Shown piece by piece: positions 21,597 through 35,652 of a stretch of 64,000 nt of DNA. The stretch covers positions 62,001 to 126,000 of the forward strand of contig NZ_CADEAK010000005.1 in the NCBI RefSeq assembly GCF_902825225.1, read 5' to 3'. The stretch comes from Bartonella vinsonii subsp. berkhoffii ATCC 51672. GTDB lineage: Bacteria > Pseudomonadota > Alphaproteobacteria > Rhizobiales > Rhizobiaceae. How positions within the stretch are numbered: the stretch's first letter is position 1; every line of letters begins with the position of its first letter. The position numbers were made by a program, and so were the translations under genes. The notes under the pieces were generated by a model. The model worked only from the letters and a program-made list of their open reading frames with translations. It did not search any database and was not told where the DNA came from.

Positions 21597-22829
21597 TTAA
21601 CTTCTGTAATCGCCATTAATCATAACGTACTCTTTCGTCAAATCACAAGACCAAACTGTCGCTTTACCTCTACCCAAGCCAATATCAACACGAATTGTGA
21701 TGTGTTTGCCTCGCATATAAGCACCTATTGTCTCTTCACAATACTCAGGATCACGTTCGCCATTGACAGCTAAACGATGTTCACCAAACCAAATCGTCAA
21801 GAGATCACGGTCGACTTCAACACCTGCTTTACCAACAGCCATAACCACCCTCCCCCAATTAGCATCTTCACCGGCAATAGCGGTTTTTACAAGTGGTGAA
21901 TTTGCAATTGAGAAGGCAATCGTCTTCGCAGCATTGTCTGTTGTAGCACCAATCACATTAACCTCAATTAAATGACGAGCACCTTCACCATCACAAACAA
22001 TTTGTAATGCAAGCTCCTGCAACAGTGCACGCAATTGTCTCATAAAGACCCCATAACGTGGATCAGTTTTACACGTAAGGGAGTAACAACTTTCTTTTCC
22101 TGTTGCAAACATCATGAGTGTATCTGATGTTGAGGTATCACTATCGACAGTAATCGAATTGAAAGAGTCCTGAACCGCCTCTGATAACATTGATTGAAGT
22201 ATATCCGAAGAAATACCTGCATCAATTACGACAAACGAGAGCATTGTCGCCATATCTGGTGCAATCATACCAGCGCCTTTTGCAATCCCATTAAGAGTAA
22301 CAGTCTTTCCTCCACAATCAAATCTGCGCGTAGCAAGTTTTGGAAATGTATCGGTTGTCATAATTGCTTTTGCAGCTTCCAACCAGTTCTCTTCTTCTGC
22401 TGTCTCCACCATATTTGGTAAAAGATTTACAATAGCCGATGCATCCATGGGCTCACCGATAACACCTGTAGAAGCTATAAAAATTTCATTTTCTTGAGCC
22501 TTCAAAGCGCTTGCGGCTGCATACATGATTTCATTTGTTGTGTGCCTTCCTTTGCGTCCGGTAAAAGCATTTGCATTCCCCGAATTCACAACAACCCCCC
22601 TAGCCACCCCATGAGGAAGCGATGCGCGGCAATGTTCCACAGGAGCAGACGGGCATTTTGAACGTGTAAAAACACCTGCCACACTTGCTGGTTCATCGAA
22701 TATGATAAAAAGAAGATCTGCACGACCTTTATATTTAATCCCAGCTTCAGCTGTTGCTATTCGAACACCAGATAATGGCGGAAGCTCCTGTATGTTTTGG
22801 GGAGACAAAGGAGATATTTTAAAAATCAC
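21597..22829 (-). CDS. argJ: Bifunctional glutamate N-acetyltransferase/ornithine acetyltransferase
   Basis: ArgJ (410 residues) recycles the acetyl group in arginine biosynthesis. The autocleavage region [16 protein letters not shown] is intact, with the Ala-Thr bond and nucleophilic Thr. [10 protein letters not shown], the oxyanion-associated FIASTGVIG block, and the C-terminal GEDANWGR and the terminal NGDYRS are all typical. No other arginine-biosynthesis gene is visible in the window. It lies between the PPIase gene and mutT on the same strand, with about 115-base gaps. Confidence 0.94.
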   Translation of the reverse strand: MIFKISPLSPQNIQELPPLSGVRIATAEAGIKYKGRADLLFIIFDEPASVAGVFTRSKCPSAPVEHCRASLPHGVARGVVVNSGNANAFTGRKGRHTTNEIMYAAASALKAQENEIFIASTGVIGEPMDASAIVNLLPNMVETAEEENWLEAAKAIMTTDTFPKLATRRFDCGGKTVTLNGIAKGAGMIAPDMATMLSFVVIDAGISSDILQSMLSEAVQDSFNSITVDSDTSTSDTLMMFATGKESCYSLTCKTDPRYGVFMRQLRALLQELALQIVCDGEGARHLIEVNVIGATTDNAAKTIAFSIANSPLVKTAIAGEDANWGRVVMAVGKAGVEVDRDLLTIWFGEHRLAVNGERDPEYCEETIGAYMRGKHITIRVDIGLGRGKATVWSCDLTKEYVMINGDYRS

Positions 22830-22944
22830 AATACGCTTTCCATAAAAACAGATAACGATCTCTCACAAACAATTGCTAAGTTTTTTGAATGAAACAAATC
22901 TATTAAATCACCAAACAAAGATACTATCTGCTTCTTCTTCCTCG

Positions 22945-23898
22945 CTATTCCGTATCTTCCTCATCAGATGTTTCATTCGGAAACGGCGTCCCATTCTGAT
23001 TAAGCGATTGCATAAGTTTTATAACATTAGGATCAGGATACTTCACATCTATCTTACTGCGCAAATCAACAATTAGTTTTTGGTAGCGTTCTTTTATTAA
23101 CTGTGTACGCAACATTTCTTTCACATCATCAAATACAGGAGGCTGTTTCAAACGACGATCTTCCACCTTAATAACATGCCAACCAAAAGGGCTTTCAACA
23201 GGATGTTTAGTGTATTCGCCAACTTTCAAGCCAAACGCAGCATCTTCAAAAGGCTTAACCATTTGACCATGGCTGAAATAACCAAGATCGCCCCCAACAG
23301 CAGCGGAGCCATCTGTGGAATTCTTTTTAGCTATCTCTTCAAAATTTTCCCCTTTATTTAAACGCTTAATGATAGTTTCTGCTTCTTTTTTTGTTTTCAC
23401 TAAAATATGACGCGCTTTAACTTCATCCTCTTTGGGTAAAGCAGCCACTTCTTTATTATAAAGGGCCTCCAAATCAGTATCCGAAATCCGGTCAACAACT
23501 GTCTGTTTAAAATAAAGCTGTTGAAGAACATTGTCACGCATAACTGCCATACGTTTATCGTAAGCTTCAGTCTTATCAATACCTTTGCTCATTGCTGCTT
23601 TAGCAAGCGCCTGCATATCCAAGTAAGCTTTTAAAACCATTATACGGCGTTGTTCATCAGGAAAACGCGCTAAATTAGGATTTATCTCAAGTGCTAATTC
23701 ATCCAATTGCCCTACTGTAATATTCTTCCCATCAACAACCGCCATAACATCAGAGGGAGAAACTGTTTTTTCAGAAGCTTTCTCCAAAGTCTTTAAATCA
23801 CTTGACGATGAATTCAAAGTTTCTTGGGCTACCACCCCTAAACTCGTACTCGTCAATAAAGTTGATATCAAAACCAGCGTGATAAAGTTGAATTTCAT
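22945..23898 (-). CDS. Parvulin-type peptidyl-prolyl cis-trans isomerase, exported
   Basis: This is a 317-residue periplasmic folding factor. From the ATG at 23898 there is a signal peptide (MKFNFITLVLIS..., hydrophobic to about residue 22, likely cleaved near VVAQE). An N-terminal helical SurA/PrsA-like region follows (about 45-150). The parvulin domain (about 170-265) has the VKARHILVKT and GGDLGYFSHGQMVKPFEDAAF motifs and ends in FGWHVIKVED. The frame extends upstream to 23940, but AGGAGT at 23905-23910 marks 23898 as the start. It is transcribed away from secA, so an export-linked folding factor and the export motor diverge from one promoter region. Confidence 0.9.
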   Translation of the reverse strand: MKFNFITLVLISTLLTSTSLGVVAQETLNSSSSDLKTLEKASEKTVSPSDVMAVVDGKNITVGQLDELALEINPNLARFPDEQRRIMVLKAYLDMQALAKAAMSKGIDKTEAYDKRMAVMRDNVLQQLYFKQTVVDRISDTDLEALYNKEVAALPKEDEVKARHILVKTKKEAETIIKRLNKGENFEEIAKKNSTDGSAAVGGDLGYFSHGQMVKPFEDAAFGLKVGEYTKHPVESPFGWHVIKVEDRRLKQPPVFDDVKEMLRTQLIKERYQKLIVDLRSKIDVKYPDPNVIKLMQSLNQNGTPFPNETSDEEDTE

Positions 23899-24314
23899 AA
23901 ATAGACTCCTTAGAAATGAAGGTAGGTTCAAGATTCTCATTTTTACTGTAACATTTTAATCTCTAAATACAGATAAATAAATGAGTAATTTTATTTTAAA
24001 AAGCATAAACTTGCCCTTTTATCTCGGTGTATCCTACCCCATCTCATGCGCATGCAAAATATGATAATATAAAGAAATGACATATTGTATCCTAAATTAC
24101 TTTGTATCGTGTCAAATAAACAGTATTACTAAAGTTGACACGGTGCGCTTCGCCTCTTATCTCTACTTTACAATTAAAGTGAAAAATTGCACACCAACAA
24201 GTATAATGGTACCATTTGCATCCAGTTATATGAAATGTCTTGGGGGTTGCAAACACGGGGATGGCATATGAATAACCCAATGAGAGTAATAACAATTAAA
24301 AGAAAGGACCAGAG
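23899..24314. other. Divergent promoter region between the PPIase gene and secA
   Basis: About 415 bases without a supported gene. It must carry both promoters. The small frames on each strand at about 24077-24295 overlap each other and look random. AAAGGA at 24302-24307 is the secA ribosome-binding site. Confidence 0.5.
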
Positions 24315-27032
24315 ATGGTCAGTTTAGGTGTCTTTGCACGTAAATTTTTTGGTTCAGCTCAGGAGAGACGTCTCAAGGTTCTTCGCCAAAAAGTTGTACA
24401 AATTAATGTTTTGGAAGAACAATTCGTGAAATTAAGCGATGCGCAATTGCGTCAAAAAACTGACGTGTTTCGTAAACGCCTTGCTGAAGGTGAAAGCATT
24501 GACCAGCTCTTACCAGAAGCTTTTGCAACTGCTCGTGAAACAGCAAAACGTGTTTATGATATGCGTCCTTTTGATGTACAACTCATTGGTGGAATGGTGC
24601 TCCATGACTGTGGCATTGCTGAAATGCGCACAGGTGAAGGTAAAACATTAATGGCAACTTTGCCAATTTATCTCAATGCCTTGGAAGGAAAAGGTGTTCA
24701 TGTCGTTACGGTAAATGATTATCTTGCTAGCCGTGATGCAGAAACAATGGGGGAAATTTTCAGTTTTCTCGGGTTAACAACGGGCGTGATTCTGCATGAC
24801 CTTGATAATGATGCCCGCCGAGCAGCCTATGCATGTGACATTACCTATGCAACAAATAACGAATTGGGCTTTGATTACCTGCGTGATAATATGGCCTTTG
24901 ATCGTAATCAAATGGTTCAGCGTGGACATCATTACGCAATTGTTGATGAAGTTGATTCAATTCTTATTGATGAAGCGCGTACCCCCCTTATTATTTCTGG
25001 TCCTCTAGAAGATCGTACAGACTTTTACAATCTTATTGATACATTTATTCCAGACTTAACTCCAGAAGACTATGAAATAGATGAAAAACAAAAGACAACA
25101 ACTTTTACTGAAGTTGGTACTGAAAAAATTGAAAAAATGCTTGAACAAGCTGGGTATCTTAAGGGTGAAAGTCTTTATGATATAGAAAATGTTGCTATCG
25201 TCCACCATGTCAATAACGCGCTAAAAGCCCATAAGCTGTTTGTTCGTGATAAGGATTACATTGTTCGCAATAATGAAATTGTCATTATCGACGAATTTAC
25301 AGGTCGTATGATGCCAGGACGGCGTTATTCTGAAGGACTTCATCAAGCCCTAGAAGCTAAAGAGCATGTTGCTATTCAACCAGAAAATCAGACATTGGCT
25401 TCCATCACTTTTCAAAATTATTTCCGTATGTACAGAAAACTTTCTGGAATGACGGGAACTGCCATAACAGAAGCCGAAGAATTCAGTAATATTTATGGTC
25501 TTGAAGTTGTAGAAGTTCCCACCAACTTACCAGTACAGCGTCTTGACGAAGATGATGAAATTTATCGAACAGAAGAAGAAAAATATCGTGCTATTGTGCG
25601 TGATATCCGTCAAGCCCACGAAAAAGGGCAACCTATTCTTGTTGGTACAACTTCTATTGAAAAATCAGAACAATTAGCAGAACGTTTGCGAAAAGAGGGT
25701 ATTTCTGATTTTAGAGTCTTAAATGCCCGCTATCATGAGCAAGAAGCATACATCATTGCGCAAGCAGGTGTTCCTGGAGCTTTAACAATTGCAACCAACA
25801 TGGCTGGTCGTGGTACTGATATACAACTTGGTGGGAATGTCGAAATGCGTATCCGAAAAGAATTACAGGATATGCCTGATGGAGCAGAGCGGACGGCTAA
25901 AATTGAAGAAATTAAAAAAGATGTGAAGCAGCTCAAAGAAAAAGCACTCGCTGCTGGTGGTCTTTACGTCATTGCTACTGAACGCCACGAAAGCCGCCGT
26001 ATTGATAATCAGCTGCGTGGCCGTTCTGGTCGCCAAGGTGATCCTGGTCGTTCAAAATTCTTTCTCTCTCTTCAAGATGATCTTATGCGTATCTTCGGCT
26101 CAAACCGTATGGATGGTATGCTGCAGAAACTTGGATTGAAAGAAAATGAAGCTATTACCCATCCGTGGATTAATAAAGCCCTCGAAAAAGCGCAAAAAAA
26201 AGTCGAAGCACGAAATTTTGAAATCCGTAAAAATTTGTTAAAATATGACGATGTCATGAATGACCAACGCAAAGTTATTTTTGAACAGCGTATGGAAGTC
26301 ATGAATGCAGATGATTTAACAGATATGATCCTTGCAATGCGCAATGAAGTGATTGAGGATCTCGTAGAAACCTATATCCCATCTGGAACATATTCTGAAA
26401 AATGGAATGTAAAAGCTCTCCAAGAAGAAATTCACCACCTCTTCAACCTTGAGCTTCCAGTAGAAGAATGGGCAAAGGAAGATGGAATTGCTGAAGAACA
26501 AATTTTAGAACGCATATCTGATGCTGTCACCAAACTTGAAAACGAACGTAGTGAACGCTACTCTCCAGAAGTAATGGCTTATTTTCACAAAGCCATGTTA
26601 CTTGAAACTATTGATACGCTATGGCGTGAACATCTGGTAAGTTTAGATCATTTGCGTTCCGCTGTTGGTTTTCGAGGTTATGCGCAACGAGATCCACTCA
26701 ATGAGTATAAAACAGAGTCCTTTGAACTCTTTCAGTCCATGCTTAGAAATTTGCGCAGAGTCGTTACTTCTAAACTCATGCGTTTCGAAATCATTCAACA
26801 ACCCACAGAACCATTCATAATAGAACAAAGCAATATTGATTCTTCTGTTGTTAACGATCAAGATAATGAAAGTGGCTCAACTTTATGGACGCGATCACAA
26901 GAAAATAGATTTGTTGATCCGAAAAACCGTGACCCTAACGATTTTACGACATGGGGAAAAGTTGGACGTAATGAACGTTGTCCTTGCGGTTCAGAGAAAA
27001 AATACAAACACTGTCATGGAGCTTTTGTTTGA
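24315..27032 (+). CDS. secA: Protein translocase ATPase SecA
   Basis: SecA (905 residues) drives proteins through SecYEG. Walker A MRTGEGKT is at about residues 102-109, and the DEAD-type box reads [20 protein letters not shown]. The peptide-crosslinking domain follows, then NBD2 with [12 protein letters not shown] and [22 protein letters not shown]. The C-terminal zinc finger [14 protein letters not shown] (SecB-binding) is intact. All domains are complete. A fur/mur-type regulator gene starts 12 bases downstream, so co-transcription is likely. Confidence 0.97.
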   Translation: MVSLGVFARKFFGSAQERRLKVLRQKVVQINVLEEQFVKLSDAQLRQKTDVFRKRLAEGESIDQLLPEAFATARETAKRVYDMRPFDVQLIGGMVLHDCGIAEMRTGEGKTLMATLPIYLNALEGKGVHVVTVNDYLASRDAETMGEIFSFLGLTTGVILHDLDNDARRAAYACDITYATNNELGFDYLRDNMAFDRNQMVQRGHHYAIVDEVDSILIDEARTPLIISGPLEDRTDFYNLIDTFIPDLTPEDYEIDEKQKTTTFTEVGTEKIEKMLEQAGYLKGESLYDIENVAIVHHVNNALKAHKLFVRDKDYIVRNNEIVIIDEFTGRMMPGRRYSEGLHQALEAKEHVAIQPENQTLASITFQNYFRMYRKLSGMTGTAITEAEEFSNIYGLEVVEVPTNLPVQRLDEDDEIYRTEEEKYRAIVRDIRQAHEKGQPILVGTTSIEKSEQLAERLRKEGISDFRVLNARYHEQEAYIIAQAGVPGALTIATNMAGRGTDIQLGGNVEMRIRKELQDMPDGAERTAKIEEIKKDVKQLKEKALAAGGLYVIATERHESRRIDNQLRGRSGRQGDPGRSKFFLSLQDDLMRIFGSNRMDGMLQKLGLKENEAITHPWINKALEKAQKKVEARNFEIRKNLLKYDDVMNDQRKVIFEQRMEVMNADDLTDMILAMRNEVIEDLVETYIPSGTYSEKWNVKALQEEIHHLFNLELPVEEWAKEDGIAEEQILERISDAVTKLENERSERYSPEVMAYFHKAMLLETIDTLWREHLVSLDHLRSAVGFRGYAQRDPLNEYKTESFELFQSMLRNLRRVVTSKLMRFEIIQQPTEPFIIEQSNIDSSVVNDQDNESGSTLWTRSQENRFVDPKNRDPNDFTTWGKVGRNERCPCGSEKKYKHCHGAFV

Positions 27033-27044
27033 ATAACAAACACA

Positions 27045-27470
27045 ATGAAGAAAATGAATGAGAAGCGAAATTATGAGCAGGAATTACGCAATGCGGGTTT
27101 AAGAGTAACACGACAAAGGCGTATTATTCTCGATATTTTGACTGATACAAATGACCATCCGAACGCGTTTGAAATTTTTCAGCGCGCTCACAAAATCGAT
27201 TCGAGTATTTCGCTATCGACTGTTTACCGAACCATGAAAACATTAGAAGGAAATGGTGCAATTCATCGCCATACCTTTAGTGGTGGACCATCGCGTTTTG
27301 AACAAGCAGACGGGCATCATCATGATCATCTCATTGATGTGGAAACAGGGCAAGTCATCGAATTTCACTCTGATATCATTGAAAAGCTGCAAGAAGAAAT
27401 CGCCAAATCCCTTGGTTATGATATTATTCACCATCGTCTTGAACTTTATGGGAAAAAACGTAACTCTTAA
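27045..27470 (+). CDS. Fur-family metalloregulator (Fur/Mur type)
   Basis: The 141-residue product is a Fur-family repressor. The N-terminal winged helix includes [14 protein letters not shown] and the recognition helix [13 protein letters not shown]. The dimerisation/metal domain shows HHHDHLID, and the end reads [10 protein letters not shown]. The CxxC zinc motif of E. coli Fur is absent (VETGQVIEF at that place), as in alphaproteobacterial Fur/Mur proteins, which respond to manganese or iron. The start could also be the ATG at 27054. It follows secA by 12 bases. It could be relevant to metal-dependent genes elsewhere, such as the importer at 34-36.6 kb, but no direct link is visible. Confidence 0.87.
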   Translation: MKKMNEKRNYEQELRNAGLRVTRQRRIILDILTDTNDHPNAFEIFQRAHKIDSSISLSTVYRTMKTLEGNGAIHRHTFSGGPSRFEQADGHHHDHLIDVETGQVIEFHSDIIEKLQEEIAKSLGYDIIHHRLELYGKKRNS

Positions 27471-27639
27471 AGAGCTAATTTCGTATGTATCATTAAAAAG
27501 CACTTCATACAAATGGGATTTTATACAAGTTTATCTAGTTTTCATTGGCAAGAAAGTTTTTCTGCTTTATTACCCTCTTTTAGCTGATGCTATAAAGTAA
27601 TCAATTACCAATATTATAACAAATTAGGCCAATATTATC

Positions 27640-28715
27640 ATGGTTTCTTTGCCAAAAGATCGTATGACACAGCTTGAAAAGCGCTTTGAAATAATTGAAA
27701 GCCAAATGGCCCAAAGCCCAAATGCTGACACATATGTAAAACTAGCTTCTGAATATGCAGAATTACAGCCAATTGTTCATTCTATACGTGCATTAAATGC
27801 TCTTTATAGAGAAATTACAGAACTGGAAATTCTCATCAGTGACAAGCTAACAGATATAGAGATGCGTAACCTCGCCCAAGAAGAGATACCATTATTATAT
27901 CAGAAAATGGAACAATTTGAGCAAGAACTCCAAATTCTTCTTTTGCCTAAAGATGTTGCTGATGAAAAAAGTGCTATTGTTGAAATTCGAGCAGGAACAG
28001 GAGGATCAGAAGCAGCGCTTTTTGCTGGTGATCTTTTTCGCATGTATGAACGATATGCTGCTTCTCATAACTGGAAAGTTGAAGTCGTTTCACTTAGTGA
28101 GGGAGAAGTTGGTGGATATAAAGAAATTATTGCAACCATTTCAGGAAAAGGTGTCTTTTCTAAATTGAAATTTGAATCAGGTGTTCATCGTGTGCAACGC
28201 ATCCCTGAAACAGAAACAAGTGGACGTATCCATACATCTGCTGCTACCGTTGCAGTGCTTCCAGAGGCTGAAGAAATTGATATTGAAATTCGTTCGGAAG
28301 ATCTTCGTATTGATACAATGCGCGCATCTGGGGCAGGAGGACAACACGTCAATACAACCGATTCAGCTGTTCGTATCACACATATTCCAACAGGAATTAT
28401 GGTTGTACAAGCAGAAAAATCTCAGCACCAAAACCGTGCACGGGCACTGCAAATTTTACGTGCGCGCTTATTCGATATCGAACGACAAAAAGCGGAAAGT
28501 GAGCGATCAGCATCCCGTAAAAACCAAGTTGGCTCTGGTGACAGATCAGAACGTATCCGTACCTATAATTTCCCTCAAGGACGAATCACTGATCATCGTA
28601 TTAATCTCACTTTGTATAAACTTGATCGTATTTTGGAAGGAGATCTCGATGAACTTATTCATGCACTTATATCCGATCACCAAACAGCGCTCCTAGCGGA
28701 AATGGATAATCATGA

Positions 28716-28719
<4 letters not shown>
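27640..28719 (+). CDS. prfA: Peptide chain release factor 1
   Basis: RF1 (359 residues) ends translation at UAA and UAG. The GGQ peptidyl-hydrolysis motif is in [16 protein letters not shown] (about residues 228-243). The codon-recognition region reads [22 protein letters not shown], consistent with the P(x)T-type tripeptide region of RF1. The helical domain 1 and the C-terminal helix are complete. It overlaps prmC by four bases (ATGA at 28716). PrmC methylates the GGQ glutamine of RF1, so the coupled pair is functional. Confidence 0.96.
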
Positions 28720-32670
<3,951 letters not shown>

Positions 32671-32696
32671 GATTTGTCCTGATTTCTGCGATTGTT

Positions 32697-33104
32697 CTAT
32701 ATCGATTGTTTCCAAAATTTTTCCAATCCCTTCTTTACACAAATAACGTCTTCATCAGTTCCACGTAGCTCAAAACGATAAAGGCAAGGTACAAAACATT
32801 TTTCAGAAATGAGCTTACTCGCTAAATTATAATAGCGACCAAAATTGCGATTCCCACTACCAATAACACCACGAATTAATTTGCGATTCTCTACCTCATT
32901 GAGAAAACGAATAACTGCTTTTGGAACAGCCATTCTCCCTTCACCATCTGCATATGTAGGAACACCTAACACATAAGGCTCATCAACTAACACAGACGGT
33001 TTTCTTTTATCAATCTTGAAGAGTCGTTGACCAAGCTGAGAGACAAAATGTTCAGTATTACCCGTTGCACTCGAATAATAAACAATGAGTCCCATTAAAC
33101 ACAA
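32697..33104 (-). CDS. nrdI: Class Ib RNR accessory flavodoxin NrdI
   Basis: NrdI (135 residues) is the flavodoxin-like protein that supplies oxidant for assembly of the manganese-tyrosyl cofactor of NrdF. The start [16 protein letters not shown] is the FMN phosphate loop, and [14 protein letters not shown] is the NrdI-specific loop. It overlaps the nrdH end by ten bases. The presence of NrdI favours a Mn-dependent enzyme, and a metal importer is encoded just upstream on the other strand. Confidence 0.95.
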   Translation of the reverse strand: MCLMGLIVYYSSATGNTEHFVSQLGQRLFKIDKRKPSVLVDEPYVLGVPTYADGEGRMAVPKAVIRFLNEVENRKLIRGVIGSGNRNFGRYYNLASKLISEKCFVPCLYRFELRGTDEDVICVKKGLEKFWKQSI

Positions 33105-33319
33105 AGACCGCTAATCATATCTGGTCTAAAACCAGACCAATGATTTTCACCACAAACTACGACAGGAACTTGACGATATCCCAGAGATTGAACAAAAATA
33201 TATGCTTGTTCATCACGGGATATATCCACAACCCGATAATGAATGCCTTTAGCATCAAGGGCACGACGCGTAGCATCACATTGGACGCAAGATGGTTTGC
33301 TATAAATAGTGATAGGCAT
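33095..33319 (-). CDS. nrdH: Glutaredoxin-like electron donor NrdH
   Basis: NrdH (74 residues) reduces NrdE. It has the PSCVQC redox site near the N-terminus and the YRQVPVVV cis-proline block. The C-terminal WSGFRPDMI motif is the NrdH hallmark that distinguishes it from glutaredoxins. A TTG at 33328 is in frame, but the ATG at 33319 gives the usual MPITIYSKP start. It is the first gene of nrdHIEF. The best promoter lies about 510 bases upstream, so the leader is unusually long. Confidence 0.95.
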   Translation of the reverse strand: MPITIYSKPSCVQCDATRRALDAKGIHYRVVDISRDEQAYIFVQSLGYRQVPVVVCGENHWSGFRPDMISGLCV

Positions 33320-33485
33320 TTTCTTCAACTTTCACAATTTCAAAAAAACCAACCCAAAAAGGGTTAATTTTGGCAATTTTATAGATAACTCAAGAATTTA
33401 AAAAAAACAGCAATTGTACACAAACACATAGGACTTAACTTTTGTTCAATAACACATAGCTTCCTGAACATAACGAAAATCCCCA

Positions 33486-33578
33486 TCAAACATTCAAAAA
33501 ATTATGATGAGAATAAATGATTATTCTACAACTTAAATGGTAAAACCCCTCAGTTATAAAATAATCTTTTGCTTGCAT
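33486..33578 (-). CDS. Possible 30-codon leader ORF in the nrdHIEF leader
   Basis: The frame encodes 30 residues (MQAKDYFITEGFYHLS...NV) and ends in TGA. It has a strong AGGAGGG ribosome-binding site seven bases before the ATG, better than those of the nrd genes. It lies between the putative nrd promoter and nrdH. The peptide has no recognised family. It may be a leader peptide or chance; AT-rich DNA yields many such frames. Confidence 0.2.
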   Translation of the reverse strand: MQAKDYFITEGFYHLSCRIIIYSHHNFLNV

Positions 33579-33827
33579 TACAATTCCCTCCTAATGCCTT
33601 AAAAAACAAAGCCCCAGCAGCCATTTTTTATAGCTCAGCTTTACTCTTTCACGACAAAAATCAATTACAAAAACGAAAGGAAATTCCCCCGAGAGAGACA
33701 TGCCCACAGAAACACCACACTCTTCTTGGTCAATAAACTCTTTATAATCACATTATGGAAATAACTTAGACGCCAAACGAAACACTACACCCTCACTTGT
33801 GCTTATTTAGAATCACCAATCATTTTG

Positions 33828-33864
33828 ATACTATATATAGTATACACACACTCTGTCTCGTCAA
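33828..33864 (-). promoter_or_regulatory. Putative nrdHIEF promoter with NrdR-box-like palindrome
   Basis: On the minus strand TTGACG (33864-33859) is followed by 16 bases and TACTAT (33842-33837). The perfect palindrome ATACTATATATAGTAT (33828-33843) overlaps the -10 and matches the core of the NrdR box (acaCTATATATAGtgt). NrdR is the nucleotide-sensing repressor of ribonucleotide reductase genes. NrdR sites usually come in pairs about 31 bases apart; a second good copy is not seen. Confidence 0.6.
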
Positions 33865-33930
33865 GAAAAATTCAATCATTATTTTGATTTTTCCACGATC
33901 TTCCCACTGAAATTTTCCACTCTAAAAACA

Positions 33931-33977
33931 TATGTAATAATATAACATTTTGTTGACAGATGTTATATTATTACATA
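33931..33977 (+). promoter_or_regulatory. Paired Zur-box-like palindromes on the metal importer promoter
   Basis: Two 18-base arms (33931-33948 and 33960-33977) are perfect inverted copies separated by 11 bases. Each arm contains ATGTTATATTATTACAT or its complement, which is itself near-palindromic and resembles Zur boxes (TGTTATA-type halves). The spacer contains TTGACA (33953-33958), a perfect -35 element. The second arm fills the -35/-10 spacer, with TAACTT-like -10 at its end. Bound repressor would block the promoter. The importer ATG is 37 bases downstream with AAGGTGG as ribosome-binding site. Confidence 0.7.
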
Positions 33978-34013
33978 ACTTTCGAAGATCAATAATCAAA
34001 GGTGGTATAAATT

Positions 34014-34766
34014 ATGGGGCTGCATTTCGATAGTGCAACATTAGGTTATGGGAGCAGGATAGCTATAAAAAACTTTTCCGCAAAGTTAAAAGCCGGTTCG
34101 TTGGTGGCAATAATGGGTGATAACGGTGCCGGAAAATCTACATTGCTGAAAGCCATCGCCGGATTGATTAAACCTCTCAAAGGTAAAATCACAAAACCGA
34201 AGAAAAGCCGAATTGCTTACCTTGCCCAGCAATGTGATATAGATCAAACATTTCCAATTGATATAGAAGCACTTATAAAAACGGGATTATGGTCTTTTTG
34301 TGGGTTATGGAAAAATCAGCGCCCTTATTACTCTAAAGTTCAGAATGCACTTGAAATGGTTGGGCTCACGACACTTGCATCCCGTTCACTGGATACCCTC
34401 TCAAGTGGACAATTACAACGCGCCCTTTTTGCACGTATTATTGTACAAGATGCTGATATTATATTGCTTGATGAACCTTTCAATGGTGTAGATCGTAATA
34501 CCCAAAAAGACCTTCTCACCTTGATCACACATTGGCAACAACAAGGACGGACAGTTCTTACAGCACTCCATGATCCCCTCATTGTACAAGAATATTTCCC
34601 CCAAATGATTCAAATTAACAGACAAAATGCTTTTTATGGAGAAACAGCACAGTTTTTCGATGACACCATTTATCACGTTATATCACCTCTCACATCCAAC
34701 TCTTTGCGTCTTAGCGCTCTAAAACCACATTTTCCTCTCAATGATTCTTGCTCTGTTAGGTTATAA
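34014..34766 (+). CDS. Zn/Mn-type ABC importer, ATP-binding protein
   Basis: This 250-residue ATPase is of the metal-chelate (ZnuC/MntB/AztA) group. Walker A GDNGAGKST, signature LSSGQLQR, Walker B IILLDEPF and the switch His in TALHD are all intact. It is the first gene of a three-gene unit (ATPase, permease, binding protein) that follows a Zur-box-like promoter. The operator type argues for zinc, whereas the neighbouring class Ib reductase would profit from manganese. The substrate is therefore left open between these two. Confidence 0.9.
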   Translation: MGLHFDSATLGYGSRIAIKNFSAKLKAGSLVAIMGDNGAGKSTLLKAIAGLIKPLKGKITKPKKSRIAYLAQQCDIDQTFPIDIEALIKTGLWSFCGLWKNQRPYYSKVQNALEMVGLTTLASRSLDTLSSGQLQRALFARIIVQDADIILLDEPFNGVDRNTQKDLLTLITHWQQQGRTVLTALHDPLIVQEYFPQMIQINRQNAFYGETAQFFDDTIYHVISPLTSNSLRLSALKPHFPLNDSCSVRL

Positions 34767-34769
34767 GAC

Positions 34770-35651
34770 GTGTACGCATTTTTTCTTGCTCCCTTCGTTG
34801 ATTTTCATTTTATGCAAAGCGCCCTTCTTGGTTCTGTCCTGCTTTCTACCAGTGCTTGTCCTGTTGGTGTATTTTTGATGCTCCGGGGGATGAGTTTAAT
34901 AGGAGATGCTATATCCCATGCCATTCTTCCTGGTGTTGCTGCTGCTTTTCTCCTTTGTGGCTTCTCGCTCATATTTATGACACTTGGCGGCATCTTAGCT
35001 GGCGTTGTCGTTGCTTTAGCAACCACCTTGATTTCACGAAATAGCTTTCAAAAAGAAGACGCATCGATGACTGTCTTTTATCTCATTGCACTTGCAGCAG
35101 GCGTCATTCTTGTTTCACTTAAAAATTCAGCGATCGATCTGCTCCATCTCTTATTTGGCTCAGTACTTGCACTTGATACACAAGCCCTTTTGCTCATCAC
35201 CACTATAATGCTGATCACAATGTGCTGTCTGTGTATTTTCTGGCGCGCATTGGTATTAGAAAGCTTTGATCCCCTCTTTTTTAAATCTCTCTCTCCATTG
35301 AGTAAGTATGTTCATATATTACTGCTCGGACTTGTTGTATTGAATTTGGTTGGCGGTTTCCAATCATTGGGAACATTACTTTCTGTCGGCATTATGATGA
35401 TTCCAGCTATTACAGCGCGTTTTTGGCTTTCCCGTCTATTTCCTATCTGCATACTCTCTGTTCTCTTAGGAATCATCGCGAGCATCTGTGGGCTACTGCT
35501 TTCTTTTCACCTATCACTTCCCTCTGGCCCTTCTATCATTATTGCCGCAGGGTTTATGTATCTTCTTGCCTGCTTAGTAAGTCCACGCGGATTTATTATG
35601 GCACGATATCATCACCTTTTTTATATGTCTTTCCCCACTTTAAGGAAATAA
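34770..35651 (+). CDS. Zn/Mn-type ABC importer, permease
   Basis: The 293-residue protein has about eight hydrophobic segments and belongs to the ABC-3 (ZnuB/MntC/AztB) permease family. LRGMSLIGDAISHAILPGVAAAF is the family's conserved N-terminal block and the GGFQSLGTLLSVGIMMIPAITARF segment carries the ATPase-contact region. The start is GTG at 34770, three bases after the ATPase stop. An alternative start further in cannot be excluded. The stop overlaps the region of the binding-protein start. Confidence 0.9.
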   Translation: MYAFFLAPFVDFHFMQSALLGSVLLSTSACPVGVFLMLRGMSLIGDAISHAILPGVAAAFLLCGFSLIFMTLGGILAGVVVALATTLISRNSFQKEDASMTVFYLIALAAGVILVSLKNSAIDLLHLLFGSVLALDTQALLLITTIMLITMCCLCIFWRALVLESFDPLFFKSLSPLSKYVHILLLGLVVLNLVGGFQSLGTLLSVGIMMIPAITARFWLSRLFPICILSVLLGIIASICGLLLSFHLSLPSGPSIIIAAGFMYLLACLVSPRGFIMARYHHLFYMSFPTLRK

Positions 35652-35652
35652 T

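Larger units (their letters stand above)
33320..34013. other. Divergent regulatory region between nrdHIEF and the metal importer
   Basis: This 694-base region holds the nrd promoter, the importer promoter and a possible leader ORF, each listed separately. The long nrd leader (about 33320-33827) has no riboswitch that I recognise; no cobalamin-box-like conserved elements were found by eye. Confidence 0.55.

Noticed and set aside
28172-28696. 174-codon plus-strand frame
   Set aside because: It is an alternative frame inside prfA, which has all RF1 motifs.
33601-33660. Possible terminator in the nrd leader
   Set aside because: An AAAGC/GCTTT stem before six T exists, but the stem is short and strongly asymmetric.
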